From Amycolatopsis sp. GM8 (lineage in GTDB: Bacteria > Actinomycetota > Actinomycetes > Mycobacteriales > Pseudonocardiaceae): a DNA stretch of 64,000 nucleotides. Shown piece by piece: positions 7,164 to 15,630 of this stretch. The number at the start of each line of letters is the position of its first letter. The stretch's first letter is position 1. The position numbers and the translations under genes were made by a program. The notes below the pieces were generated by a model that saw only the letters and a program-made list of their open reading frames with translations, had not been told where the DNA came from and searched no databases. The stretch spans positions 186,001 to 250,000 of the forward strand of contig NZ_JAJKFK010000007.1 of the NCBI RefSeq assembly GCF_021653975.1. The letters are read 5' to 3'.

Positions 7164-8447
7164 TCAGCCCATCACCGTGCCGGAGTTCGCGGAGTTCCGG
7201 CTGCGCCGGCGGGAGAACGCGCCGAGGTCGATCTCCAGTCCGGTGCGCGGTGCCCGGAAGCGCACGGGGGACGCGTCGTGGTCTGCGCCGTTCTCCACCC
7301 GGTCGATGAGCTCCGCCATCAACTGCCCGACGACGGGCGCGTTCTTGAACTGGTTACCGCTCGTGCCGATCGCGACGTAGAAGCCGCCGAGGTCCGTGCG
7401 GTCGTAGATCGGGGTCCAGTCGTCGGCGACGTCGTAGACACCGACCACGCCGCGCGCCCGGTTCGGCACCGCGAGATCCGGCAACCGCCGCGCGGCCCGC
7501 GTCACCTGGGCCTCGAACACCGCCGCCGTCGGGTGGACGTCGACGGTGTCGGGATCGTCGGTCCACTGCAGCAGATCGCATTCCGGTTCCGTGCCGCCGA
7601 CGAGCAGGTCCCCGCCGACCTCACCGCGGAAGTAGGTGCCGAGATCCATGTCCGCCACGGCCGGCCCGTGGTACCCCGCCGGGACCGGGACGTGCGCGAC
7701 CTCCTGCCGCATCGGGCGCACCCCGACGGTGAAATCGGAACCCACCCCCGCCAGCCGGTTCAGCGCGCCCGACCACGGGCCCGCCGCGTTCACGACCACG
7801 GCACACGGGATCCGGGTGCCGTCCGACAACCGCACCGCCGTGACGCGCCCACCGGCCTTTTCCACCGCCGTCACGGTGCTGCGGAACCGGAACTCCGCCC
7901 CGTGCGCGGCCGCCGCGGCCGCCAGGTTGACGGCAGCGAGGCCCGGGTCCGAGACATAGCCCGCATCCGGGGTGTACACGGCGCCGAGCGAATCCTTCGC
8001 GTCCTGCCAGAATTCCTCGTCGTCAAGCCGCTTCGGTGGCCAGTAGCGGCCGGCGTCGATTCCCGGGACTCGCTCCGCCAACGTCGCACTGTCCCATTCC
8101 TCGTAAGGAACGCCGATCTTGTCGAACAACGGGAGCGAGGACGTGCGCGGAGCCACATCAACGTCCAACAGGACCAGACCACTCTGCCGGAACGAAGCGA
8201 GGTCGCCGACGTCGTGCCCGAGGTGGCCGGCCCAGTCGAGCCAGCCGAAGTGCGCTTCCCACGCGGTCGCGACCCCGGCGATGGTCGAGAAGTTGAACCG
8301 GACGATCGCACTGGAAGCGGACGTCGACCCCTGCCCGGCACCCGGCGCCCGCTCGAGCACGATCACCCGGTGCCCCGCCCGCGCGAGTTCCAGCGCGATC
8401 GACGACCCGATCACGCCGGCGCCGATGACCACCATGTCCGCACTCAT
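7164..8447 (-). CDS. FAD-dependent amine/amino-acid oxidase (DAO family)
   Basis: The 427-residue flavoprotein begins with the Rossmann dinucleotide motif VVIGAGVIGSSIALELARAG and the FAD-contacting acidic residue in VIVLERA. It has the DAO-family central region (AAVVVNAAGPWSG-like segment) and the C-terminal GFYVAIGTSGNQFKNAP FAD loop. This fits the sarcosine oxidase / glycine oxidase / D-amino-acid oxidase / dimethylglycine-dehydrogenase-like group, which oxidises amines with oxygen or an electron acceptor. The ATG at 8447 has GGGAGGG upstream. It converges on the pucR-like gene with a 9-bp gap. Oxidation of D-amino acids released by DppA is a reasonable inference, but the substrate cannot be read from the sequence. 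Confidence 0.8.
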   Translation of the reverse strand: MSADMVVIGAGVIGSSIALELARAGHRVIVLERAPGAGQGSTSASSAIVRFNFSTIAGVATAWEAHFGWLDWAGHLGHDVGDLASFRQSGLVLLDVDVAPRTSSLPLFDKIGVPYEEWDSATLAERVPGIDAGRYWPPKRLDDEEFWQDAKDSLGAVYTPDAGYVSDPGLAAVNLAAAAAAHGAEFRFRSTVTAVEKAGGRVTAVRLSDGTRIPCAVVVNAAGPWSGALNRLAGVGSDFTVGVRPMRQEVAHVPVPAGYHGPAVADMDLGTYFRGEVGGDLLVGGTEPECDLLQWTDDPDTVDVHPTAAVFEAQVTRAARRLPDLAVPNRARGVVGVYDVADDWTPIYDRTDLGGFYVAIGTSGNQFKNAPVVGQLMAELIDRVENGADHDASPVRFRAPRTGLEIDLGAFSRRRSRNSANSGTVMG

Positions 8448-8582
8448 GCGTTGCCCTCCCTCGACTGTTGCCGCTGATGGCCAGTCTTCCGGCGGCCCGC
8501 GTGGAACACAGTCGACTGTCGTCAAAAGGAATCGCCGGCGGAGACGACACTTGTGGCAAGCTGCGCGGATTCTGCTACCCTC

Positions 8583-8600
8583 TAGACCGAACGTTCTATC
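8583..8600. promoter_or_regulatory. GAACGTTC palindrome in SDR promoter
   Basis: The perfect 8-bp palindrome GAACGTTC (8589-8596) sits in TAGACCGAACGTTCTA about 25 bp before the SDR start. It resembles TetR-type half sites and overlaps a possible -10 hexamer. Weak evidence. Confidence 0.3.
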
Positions 8601-8621
8601 CGTACTGGGGGTGCGACGAAG

Positions 8622-9392
8622 ATGATCTCCACTGATTTCACCGATATCCGGGCGCTCGTCACGGGCGGCACTCGCGGCATCGGGGCGGCGACCGTGCACC
8701 GGCTACTCGCCGGCGGGGCACGCGTGGCGGCGGTCGCGCGGCACGCCGCCGCCGTACCCGACGGCGTTCACCTGATCGTCGCGGACGTGTCCGCACCTGA
8801 TGGCGCCTCCGACGCGGCCGAGCAGGCGCTGAGCTTCCTCGGCGGCATCGATGTGCTCGTGAACAACGCGGGCAGCAACATCAGCGTGGCCGAAGGACCA
8901 CTGGCCGCCGACGACGCGCTGTGGGAGGCCAACCTCGACCTGAACCTGATGGCCGCCGTCCGGCTCGACCGGCTCGTGGTCCCGTCGATGGTGACACAGG
9001 GGCACGGCACCGTGATCCACGTTTCCTCCGGCGCGGCGCGGTACCCCCAGCACACCGGCCTTCCCTATGCCGCCGCGAAAGCCGCGCTCAACGTCTACAG
9101 CAAGGGTTTGGCGAACGCGGTCGCACCGTCGGGAGTGCGCGTCGTGGCAGTCATGCCGGGCTTCGTCGAGACCGATTCCAGCGCGGTCGCGATGCAGGAA
9201 ATGGCCGACCGCAGGGGCATCACGCTCGAAGCCCTGCGCGCCGATCTCCGGGAGCGGTTCAGCGGCCCGCTCGGGCGCCCCGGCCGGGGCGAGGAAGCCG
9301 CCGAGGTCATCGCGTTTCTCGCGTCCTCCCGGGCCTCGTACCTGACCGGCATCCAGGTCCCCCTCGATGGCGGCCTGCACCCGACCATGTGA
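8622..9392 (+). CDS. SDR-family NAD(P)-dependent oxidoreductase
   Basis: The 256-residue classical short-chain dehydrogenase has the cofactor motif TGGTRGIG near residue 14, the NNAG motif (VLVNNAGSN, about 87), the catalytic Ser in HVSSGAARYP, Tyr/Lys in YAAAK (about 147-151), and the C-terminal LTGIQVPLDGG typical of FabG-like reductases. It likely oxidises or reduces a hydroxy/keto group of a small substrate, which the sequence does not identify. It is divergent from the FAD oxidase, and its end overlaps the possible GTG start of the chorismate mutase gene (GTGA), so the two may be co-transcribed. Confidence 0.85.
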   Translation: MISTDFTDIRALVTGGTRGIGAATVHRLLAGGARVAAVARHAAAVPDGVHLIVADVSAPDGASDAAEQALSFLGGIDVLVNNAGSNISVAEGPLAADDALWEANLDLNLMAAVRLDRLVVPSMVTQGHGTVIHVSSGAARYPQHTGLPYAAAKAALNVYSKGLANAVAPSGVRVVAVMPGFVETDSSAVAMQEMADRRGITLEALRADLRERFSGPLGRPGRGEEAAEVIAFLASSRASYLTGIQVPLDGGLHPTM

Positions 9393-9418
9393 GCACGATC
9401 GAAAAGCGAGGCAAGCAA

Positions 9419-10054
9419 TTGAGTAAGAGCAGCAAGATCGCCGGCGGCATCGTCGTCTCCGCCTTGACCGTGGCCGCCACGATGTCGCTGGGCGTTCCCC
9501 AGGCCATGGCCGCGGGTGCCCCCGCGAAGGCGGAGAACGCCACGGTCGCCACGAGCAAGTCCATCGGCAGCCTCGGCGCGCTGACCGACCTCGTCATCGA
9601 GCGTCTTCGGGTGAGTGACGACGTGGCCGCGTCCAAGTTCGGCACCGACTCGCCCATCGACGACCCCGCCCGCGAGCAACAGGTGCTCGACCAGGTGCGG
9701 ACCCAGGCCACCGCGCTCGGGCTGGACCCGGACGCGGCGGCGGCGTTCTTCCGGGACCAGATCACCGCGAGCAAGGTGGTACAGCGGGGATTGTTCGCCC
9801 GCTGGACGGCTCACCCGGACGAAGCGCCCACCACGCGCCCGGACCTCGGACAGATCCGCACCCGGCTCGACCAGTTGACCACGGCCCTGCTCCAGGAACT
9901 CAAGTCCACAGTGGACGTACGCGGCGAACCGGTCTCGTGCACCATCCACCTCGCCCTCGCCACCGGATCGGCTGTGCTCCTGGACAAGCTGGACGCCCTG
10001 CACCGCCAGGCGCTCCATACGGCGGTGCACGCCGTGTGCATCAGCCCGTGGTAG
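9419..10054 (+). CDS. aroQ: Secreted chorismate mutase (AroQ gamma class)
   Basis: Chorismate mutase converts chorismate to prephenate. The 211-residue protein matches the exported, periplasmic-type AroQ-gamma class known from Mycobacterium (Rv1885c). A signal peptide of about 30 residues (SKIAGGIVVSALTVAATM, with AMA before the likely cleavage site) is followed by the helical core ERLRVSDDVAASKFG with the substrate-binding Arg/Lys, then DPAREQQVLDQV and FFRDQI. Two cysteines near the C-terminus (VSCTIH, HAVCIS) could form the disulfide known in the family. A TTG start at 9419 with GAGG 7 nt upstream is preferred; a GTG at 9389 overlapping the SDR stop is possible. No other aromatic-pathway gene adjoins it. 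Confidence 0.85.
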   Translation: MSKSSKIAGGIVVSALTVAATMSLGVPQAMAAGAPAKAENATVATSKSIGSLGALTDLVIERLRVSDDVAASKFGTDSPIDDPAREQQVLDQVRTQATALGLDPDAAAAFFRDQITASKVVQRGLFARWTAHPDEAPTTRPDLGQIRTRLDQLTTALLQELKSTVDVRGEPVSCTIHLALATGSAVLLDKLDALHRQALHTAVHAVCISPW

Positions 10055-10411
10055 TCAGGCCCGCAAGCAGAACGGGTGGCCGGCCGGGTCACGAAGCACG
10101 CGAAACCGTGCCGAGTCGGGCTGGTGCGTTTCCTTGGTGGCGCCGAGCCGGATCGCTTCGCGCTCGGTGGCGTCAAGGTCTTCGACCGCGAGGTCGAGGT
10201 GAACCTGTTGTGAGCGCTCGTTCGATGGCCACGTCGGTGGCCGGTACTCGTCGACCCGGACCGCACCGAGGTGGATCGAGCCGGCCTTGACCGCGCAGAA
10301 GCCCGGTGTCTCGACCACGGTCTCGCCGTCGAGCAGGCCGGCCCAGAAACGGGCCAGGGTAATAGGGTCGGTGCATTCGAGGTTGATCGCGACGACGCGG
10401 GCCGGGGTCAT
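10055..10411 (-). CDS. VOC-family (glyoxalase-like) protein
   Basis: The 118-residue protein is a single vicinal-oxygen-chelate domain. The N-terminus VAINLECTDPITLARFW and the C-terminal VLRDPAGHPFCL are typical of the actinobacterial glyoxalase-like (Glyoxalase_6) family. These small proteins are metal-dependent lyases, dioxygenases or binding proteins, and no substrate can be assigned. The start overlaps the stop of the aldo/keto reductase gene (ATGA), so both are probably one operon. The stop codon directly abuts that of the chorismate mutase gene on the other strand. Confidence 0.75.
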   Translation of the reverse strand: MTPARVVAINLECTDPITLARFWAGLLDGETVVETPGFCAVKAGSIHLGAVRVDEYRPPTWPSNERSQQVHLDLAVEDLDATEREAIRLGATKETHQPDSARFRVLRDPAGHPFCLRA

Positions 10412-11466
10412 TGCGCCGGCACCAGCGGGACGTCGAGGAGGCTGCGGTCGCCGTCGACGCCGTACGTCCATGCGCCCGCCACGTCCTCGTGCGGCGCGCC
10501 CATCCGGATCGCGCTGACCTCGTCCAGGAGCTGGTAATGCGCCGGATCGAGCTCGACCTCCAGGGCGTCGAGGTAACCCGTCAAATGGGCCGGGGTGCGG
10601 GGTCCCACAATGGGGATCAACGAGGTCTGGACCTGTGCGGCGCGATGACGCAGCCAGGCCAGCGCGACCTGGATCGGCCCTGTGCCGGCCTTTTCGGCGA
10701 CGGCGAGGACAGCGTCGAGCGCAGCGGTGCGTTGCTCGGTGCCCTCACCGGGGGTGCCCGTCGCCGCGGCCTGGGCACTGAGCCGCCCCTGCCCGCCACT
10801 GCGGTACTTCCCGGTGAGCAGACCACCTGCCAGCGGGGAATACAAGACAACGCCCAGCCCGTGGGCCTCGGCCATCGGGACGAGTTCCCGGTCTGCCGAG
10901 CGTTCGGCCAGGCTGTACTCGGTCTGAATGCCGACCAGCGACGCGCGCCCGCTCAACTCCGACCTGACAGCGGCGCCCGCGGTCCGCCAGGCCGGGAAGT
11001 TCGACAGTCCGCCGTAACGGATCTTGCCCGATCGGATCAGGTCCTCGAAGCCGGCCAAGATCTCCGAGATCGGGGTGACGCCGTCGGGAAAGTGCGGCAT
11101 GAAGACGTCCACGTAGTCGGTCTTCAAGCGCCGCAAGCTCTCCTCCAGCGAACGGATCATGGTCTTGCGGCTGTTGCCGGTGGTCCCCGGCGGGATCTGG
11201 GCCTGCCTGCTCCCGGTGTACTTGGTGATCACCACGAACTCGTCGCGCTCGCGGCCGAGGAGCTCGCCCAGCACGGTCTCGGCCTCGCCGTTCTGATAGA
11301 TGTTCGAGACATCGAACGTGGTGCCACCGGCCGCGACGAACGCCTCGAAGATCGCCTTGGCGCCCTCCAGGCCCGTGGCGGCCGGCGCCGATCCGAAGTT
11401 GGACGTGCCCAGCACGTACTCCGACACGCGCAATCCGCTCTGTCGTCCGAAGGTCTGGTAGCGCAC
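10408..11466 (-). CDS. Aldo/keto reductase
   Basis: The 352-residue (alpha/beta)8-barrel NADPH-dependent oxidoreductase shows the AKR active-site set: FDVSNIYQNGEAE (Asp, Tyr), VITKYTG (Lys), and MPHFPDGV in place of the usual LHxxD histidine region. The cofactor region is LAWLRHRAAQVQTSLIPIVGPRTPAHL. It resembles the YajO/GPR group that reduces aldehydes or sugars. It is transcribed away from a TetR gene, with a clear inverted repeat between the two starts that probably controls both. The VOC-family gene follows with overlap. Confidence 0.85.
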   Translation of the reverse strand: MRYQTFGRQSGLRVSEYVLGTSNFGSAPAATGLEGAKAIFEAFVAAGGTTFDVSNIYQNGEAETVLGELLGRERDEFVVITKYTGSRQAQIPPGTTGNSRKTMIRSLEESLRRLKTDYVDVFMPHFPDGVTPISEILAGFEDLIRSGKIRYGGLSNFPAWRTAGAAVRSELSGRASLVGIQTEYSLAERSADRELVPMAEAHGLGVVLYSPLAGGLLTGKYRSGGQGRLSAQAAATGTPGEGTEQRTAALDAVLAVAEKAGTGPIQVALAWLRHRAAQVQTSLIPIVGPRTPAHLTGYLDALEVELDPAHYQLLDEVSAIRMGAPHEDVAGAWTYGVDGDRSLLDVPLVPAQ

Positions 11467-11520
11467 GAGATTCTCCTAGAGGTACGAGCTGTGGGGTATG
11501 GTTGCGACGCTACCACAAAA

Positions 11521-11534
11521 AACGAATGGTCGTT
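11521..11534. promoter_or_regulatory. TetR operator candidate AACGA-N4-TCGTT
   Basis: A perfect inverted repeat AACGA-ATGG-TCGTT lies 5 bp before the TetR start and 55 bp from the divergent aldo/keto reductase start. Its position and form fit autoregulation by the adjacent TetR. Confidence 0.55.
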
Positions 11535-11538
11535 CTTT

Positions 11539-12075
11539 ATGCCGAGAGTCACCCAGGCCCACCTCGACGCGCGCCGCCAACAGATCATCGACGCGGCTCG
11601 CGCCCGCTTCGCCACTCACGGTTTCGCGCGGACGTCGATGTCCGATCTCGTCGAAGCCTCAGGCCTTTCCACCGGCGCGATCTACCGGTACTTCAAGGGC
11701 AAGGACCAGATCGTCGCCGCCATTTGTGAGCAGGGAAGCCAGGCGCTGCCCGCCGAGCTGACGGCGGCGTCCGTGCACGACTTCCTCCAGCACATCCGCA
11801 CCATGGCGCGCGAGGAGGACCACGCCCGGCTGGTCGCGCAGATCTATGCCGAGGCCGCCGTCTCCCCTCCGCTCGCCGCCCTCCTGCGTCAGCAACTCGA
11901 CGACCTGCGCAACGCGGTCGCCGCACTCCTGCCCGATCACAAACCGGCGGAAGCGGGACGAATCGCCGAGGCATTCGTGGCCGTCTGCGAAGGTTATAGT
12001 CAGCAACTCGCCGTGCGCGGCGATCTCGACCCAGCGCCGTTCACCGCGGCTCTGGTGGCGATCATCGAGTCGTGA
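11539..12075 (+). CDS. TetR-family transcriptional regulator
   Basis: The 178-residue TetR repressor has a helix-turn-helix at about residues 25-55 (SMSDLVEASGLSTGAIYRYF) followed by a helical ligand domain. The ATG at 11539 has no strong ribosome site and lies immediately after the inverted repeat, so the message may be nearly leaderless. It is divergent from the aldo/keto reductase/VOC operon, its likely target. The ligand is unknown. Confidence 0.82.
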   Translation: MPRVTQAHLDARRQQIIDAARARFATHGFARTSMSDLVEASGLSTGAIYRYFKGKDQIVAAICEQGSQALPAELTAASVHDFLQHIRTMAREEDHARLVAQIYAEAAVSPPLAALLRQQLDDLRNAVAALLPDHKPAEAGRIAEAFVAVCEGYSQQLAVRGDLDPAPFTAALVAIIES

Positions 12076-12145
12076 CGAGTGCCCGTGAGTGCAGTGTTTG
12101 TCTGTGTCGATCGCTATAGGCGGACCGGCGCCTTAATCTGGCCCC

Positions 12146-13306
12146 ATGATCACGAGTGACATCGAACCGTTTCCGGTGAACGTCCCCGAACGTCAATTGG
12201 AGGACCTCCGGGAGCGTCTCGACCGGGTCCGCCTGCCGGAAGCGGAGACGGTTCCCGATGGCACGCAAGGCATCGGCGTCGAACGCCTGGGCGGCCTGCT
12301 GGACGCCTGGCGGCGGCACGACTGGCGGCAGGTCGAGCAGCGGTGGAATGCGATACCGCATTACCGCACCGATCTGGACGGCCTGAACATCGCGTTCTGG
12401 CATGTGCGTTCGCCGGAGCCCGGTGCTCTTCCGCTGGTGATGACCCACGGTTGGCCGGGCTCGGTGCTGGAGTTCGAGAACCTCATCGCGCCATTGACCG
12501 ACCCGGTCGCGCACGGCGGGTCCGCCGAAGACGCTTTCGACGTGGTCATTCCGGCGCTGCCGGGGTTCGGTTTCAGCGAGCGGCCCCGGGAAACCGGCTG
12601 GCACGCGGGCCGCACAGCGCGCGCCTGGGCGAACCTGATGAGCCGGCTCGGGTACGAGCGGTTCGGCGTGCACGGCGGCGACCTGGGCGCCTTCGTCAGC
12701 ACCGAACTGGCTCGGCTCGCTCCGGAGCGGGTCGCCGCCCTGCATCTGACCATGCCGCTGGCCGGGCCCTTGCCCGAAGACCCGGCGACGGCCGACGAGG
12801 CCGAGCAGGCCCTGGTCGCCAAGCGCGACAGGTTCCTGATGACCGGGCCCACGCACGCATTGGTCCAGGGTTTTCTGCCGCAGACGCTGGGCTACTCCCT
12901 GCTGGACTCCCCCGCCGGACTCGCCGCGTGGCTGGGCGAGGGGCTGGCCGCCTGGTCGGATTCCAGGCCCGAGGCAGGTGGTGGCGTCAGCTTGGCGCAG
13001 CAGCTGGACAACATCGCGTTGTACTGGTTCACCGGTACCGGCGCGTCCAGCGCTCGCTGGTACTGGGAGCACATCCGGTGGATACCGCGCGGCGCCGAGG
13101 CACAGAACGCGCAGCCGGTGACAGTGCCGACGTTCTGCACGCTGTTCCCGGCGGAACCGTTGCCGGTCGTCCGGCGCTGGGCGGAACGCCGCTACACCAA
13201 CCTCGCCGGCTGGAACGAAATGGAGTACGGCGGGCACTTCGCCGGCTGGGAACAACCCGACGTGCTCGTCGGCGAGCTGCGGGAGGCGTTCCGCAAGGCA
13301 CGATAG
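12146..13306 (+). CDS. Epoxide hydrolase (EHN-type, juvenile-hormone/microsomal class)
   Basis: The 386-residue protein has the N-terminal EHN lid domain (PFPVNVPERQLEDLRERL onward) and an alpha/beta hydrolase core. HGWPGS gives the oxyanion motif, and the nucleophile is Asp in VHGGDLGAF, an elbow usually written GGDWG. PGFGFSERP and the C-terminal GGHFAGWEQP supply the catalytic His, as in microsomal epoxide hydrolases. The enzyme opens epoxides to vicinal diols. Its length is normal for the family. It is followed by a MarR gene whose promoter palindrome starts 8 bp after its stop. Confidence 0.85.
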   Translation: MITSDIEPFPVNVPERQLEDLRERLDRVRLPEAETVPDGTQGIGVERLGGLLDAWRRHDWRQVEQRWNAIPHYRTDLDGLNIAFWHVRSPEPGALPLVMTHGWPGSVLEFENLIAPLTDPVAHGGSAEDAFDVVIPALPGFGFSERPRETGWHAGRTARAWANLMSRLGYERFGVHGGDLGAFVSTELARLAPERVAALHLTMPLAGPLPEDPATADEAEQALVAKRDRFLMTGPTHALVQGFLPQTLGYSLLDSPAGLAAWLGEGLAAWSDSRPEAGGGVSLAQQLDNIALYWFTGTGASSARWYWEHIRWIPRGAEAQNAQPVTVPTFCTLFPAEPLPVVRRWAERRYTNLAGWNEMEYGGHFAGWEQPDVLVGELREAFRKAR

Positions 13307-13313
13307 GGGACTA

Positions 13314-13344
13314 CATGGATTTTCCAATTATTGGATTATCCATG
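13314..13344. promoter_or_regulatory. 31-bp near-perfect palindrome, MarR operator candidate
   Basis: The sequence CATGGAT..TCCAAT at 13314-13328 mirrors ATTGGA..ATCCATG at 13330-13344; 13 of 15 base pairs match around a single central T. It is AT-rich against a very GC-rich background and lies directly before the MarR gene, covering the likely -10 region. This fits MarR autoregulation. Confidence 0.65.
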
Positions 13345-13357
13345 TACTGTGGTGCTC

Positions 13358-13777
13358 GTGGATGACCGGCAACTGACCGAAGAGCTGCACGACTACCTGT
13401 TCGCGCTGCGCACCCAGGTGCATGCCGAGCTAAAGGACCTGGCCCGCGAAGCGGGGCTGACCGACACCCAGACCGACGCGTTGTGGCGGCTCAGTCGCGG
13501 CCGGGAGATGACCGCGGGCCGGCTGGCCGAACTCCTGCAGTGCGATGCCTCGACCGCCACGTCGATGATCGACCGGCTGGAGAAGCGCGGCCTGGTTCGC
13601 CGTGTGCCCCATCCCGTCGACCGGCGCGCGAAGGTCATCCAGCTCACCCCTGAGGGATGCGCGCTGCGCGATCGCGTCATCGAGCACACCACCGAGCACT
13701 CACCCTTCGCCCGCCTCGACCACGAGAGCAGGCTGCGGTTACGCACACTTCTCCGCGAAGCGATGGACCGGTCGTGA
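13358..13777 (+). CDS. MarR-family transcriptional regulator
   Basis: The roughly 140-residue winged-helix protein has the MarR core: LTDTQTDALWRLSRG, then MTAGRLAELLQCDASTATSMIDRLEKRGLV (recognition helix) and the wing RVPHPVDRRAKVIQLTPEG. The start is uncertain. In-frame GTG codons lie at 13349, 13352 and 13358, none with a ribosome site, and the -10-like TATCCA in the palindrome would give a leaderless message beginning near 13349. The stop overlaps the GTG of the following SDR (GTGA). It probably senses a substrate of the neighbouring epoxide hydrolase or SDR. Confidence 0.8.
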   Translation: MDDRQLTEELHDYLFALRTQVHAELKDLAREAGLTDTQTDALWRLSRGREMTAGRLAELLQCDASTATSMIDRLEKRGLVRRVPHPVDRRAKVIQLTPEGCALRDRVIEHTTEHSPFARLDHESRLRLRTLLREAMDRS

Positions 13778-14637
13778 GCGGCAGGACCGCGGTCATCACG
13801 GGCGGAGCGTCCGGTCTGGGTCTGGTGATGGCACGCCACCTGATCAAGGCCGGTCTGAACGTCGTCCTCGTCGGCCGTGACGAGACGCGCACCCGGGCCG
13901 CCGCGGATAGCTTGCGCGGCCTGGCGGCTGCGCCGCGGACGTACACCGCCGACCTGGAGCAGTGGTCACAAGTACGGGCATTGGCCGCGGAACTAGCCGC
14001 GGACAACCACCTGGTGGACGTCCTCATCAACAACGCGGGCGCGGCCTTCCCCCGTTACGAGCAAACGACCGACGGCGTGGAACGCACCTACGCCCTCAAT
14101 CACCACGCCCCGTTCCTGCTCACTCACGGCCTCCTGGCCGCCGGAGCGCTCACACCCCAGGCCCGGATCATCACCATGTCGTCGTTCGTGGAAAGGCGCG
14201 GCAAGCTCGACACCGCCGACCCGGATGTCGCGGGAACATCGTGGCGCGACGGTTTCTACCACCAGATCAAGGCCTACTCGACGAGCAAACTCGTCAGCCT
14301 CCTGGCCACGCGAGAACTCGCCCACCGGCTGCCCGACGGTATGAGCGTCTACAACGCCAATCCCGGCATGGTCAAGGGCACCGCGTTCAACAGCAACGCG
14401 GGGGGCCTGATGCGGCTGACCGCACCCCTGTTCCGCCCGTTCACCATCACCCCGGACGAAGGGGTGCGAACCCCCGTCCTGCTCGCCACCGCTTCGCCTG
14501 CCCCGCTCCCCAGCGGCGGCTTCTTCAGCCGGTCCCAGCCGGACACCCCGTCGCGCCTGGCCCTGAACGACAGTCTCGCCCGCGTGGTCTATACCAAGAC
14601 CGCGGCCCTCCTCGGAGTGGAGCCGCTCACGAGATAG
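13774..14637 (+). CDS. SDR-family oxidoreductase (retinol-dehydrogenase/POR-like)
   Basis: The 287-residue short-chain dehydrogenase has the cofactor motif TGGASGLG near the N-terminus, LINNAGAAFPRY (NNAG), and the catalytic MSSF and YSTSK pair (AYSTSKLVSLL), with the longer C-terminal region of the retinol-dehydrogenase / protochlorophyllide-reductase-like group. The substrate is unknown. The GTG at 13774 overlaps the MarR stop by 4 bp, so it is translationally coupled to the regulator. It converges on the ketopantoate-reductase-like gene with an 11-bp overlap of coding ends. Confidence 0.82.
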   Translation: MSGRTAVITGGASGLGLVMARHLIKAGLNVVLVGRDETRTRAAADSLRGLAAAPRTYTADLEQWSQVRALAAELAADNHLVDVLINNAGAAFPRYEQTTDGVERTYALNHHAPFLLTHGLLAAGALTPQARIITMSSFVERRGKLDTADPDVAGTSWRDGFYHQIKAYSTSKLVSLLATRELAHRLPDGMSVYNANPGMVKGTAFNSNAGGLMRLTAPLFRPFTITPDEGVRTPVLLATASPAPLPSGGFFSRSQPDTPSRLALNDSLARVVYTKTAALLGVEPLTR

Positions 14638-15598
14638 GGCCCGCGGGATCGGCTTGCCCGAACACCGGCTCCAATGCCGTGAGGCGGGGAAGTGGGACGC
14701 TCAGCCTTCGGGCTTCGGCGAGCACGTCCCTGGCGTAGCGACCCGCCGATGCACGAGTCATGTGACCCGTGCGTTCCACCTCCTCCATGATGAAGCTGTA
14801 CATGTTGTCCGCGCTGAGGAACTTCTGCAGGACGAAAGCCAGCAGCCCCGCCGGAACGCGGGAGATGACAGCGGCGCCCAGTCCCGGTTTTCCACCCTTG
14901 GCCTTCAGCAGCGGGATCATTTCCCGCATGAGCAGAACAGCGTCCTTCACCGCGGCTCGCGACGCGAAGAGTTCGGGCTGCCCGCCCACAGCCAGTGCTT
15001 GCGTCAGGAGCCCGGCGTCCAGGATGAAATGGAACCAGAGCCAACTGCGGAAATCCTTGCTTTCCGACACCGAGAACCCGGCATCCCGGAAGAGACCGCG
15101 AACCGCCTGGTATCGCTCGCCGCGATTCGAATCGCCGTAGAATCCGAGAAAGACGTTCTTGACGACGCCACCTCGAAGCGTGGACCCGGTGAATCCTCCG
15201 CCCCCGCCCGGGAATCCCCAGATGACCTGCGCACTGGGCAGCGCTGCGACCGCGTCGGCGGGGTCGGCCCACACGTTGTTGAAGACGAGCACGGAAGCGT
15301 CGCCGACGCGGGTGCTCAGGAACGCGACGGCGTCCTCCAATTGGTAGTGGTTGACGCTGAGGATGATCAGGTCGTAGTCGTGCCCGGCGTCCAGTTCTTC
15401 CCGCATGGTGATCGGCCAGCTTTTCCGGACGGGCACGCCACGACCGGTCCGCCCGTCCCGGATCTCCAAGTCCACTTCGGACCCATACTCGGCAGCTCGT
15501 CCGGGCCGGACATAGAAATCCACTTGGTTCCCGGCCTCCGCGAGCGCCCAGCCATAGAGTGTCGTGATCGTGCCGCGACCGAACATCAGAATCTTCAT
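14627..15598 (-). CDS. Ketopantoate reductase (ApbA/PanE)-family protein
   Basis: The 323-residue Rossmann-fold protein starts with a dinucleotide motif (MKILMFGRGTITTLYG) in which the usual GAGAIG is altered to GRGTIT. It continues as ApbA: DLIILSVNHYQLEDAV, then the helical C-terminal domain. PanE reduces ketopantoate to pantoate, but many relatives in secondary-metabolite loci act on other 2-ketoacids, and the altered glycine motif argues against a housekeeping PanE. AAGGAGGT lies 7 nt before the ATG. It is 32 bp downstream of a P450 gene in the same direction, so they likely form an operon. Confidence 0.7.
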   Translation of the reverse strand: MKILMFGRGTITTLYGWALAEAGNQVDFYVRPGRAAEYGSEVDLEIRDGRTGRGVPVRKSWPITMREELDAGHDYDLIILSVNHYQLEDAVAFLSTRVGDASVLVFNNVWADPADAVAALPSAQVIWGFPGGGGGFTGSTLRGGVVKNVFLGFYGDSNRGERYQAVRGLFRDAGFSVSESKDFRSWLWFHFILDAGLLTQALAVGGQPELFASRAAVKDAVLLMREMIPLLKAKGGKPGLGAAVISRVPAGLLAFVLQKFLSADNMYSFIMEEVERTGHMTRASAGRYARDVLAEARRLSVPLPRLTALEPVFGQADPAGPIS

Positions 15599-15630
15599 CG
15601 AACGACCTCCTTCACGGAAATGCACCCGGG

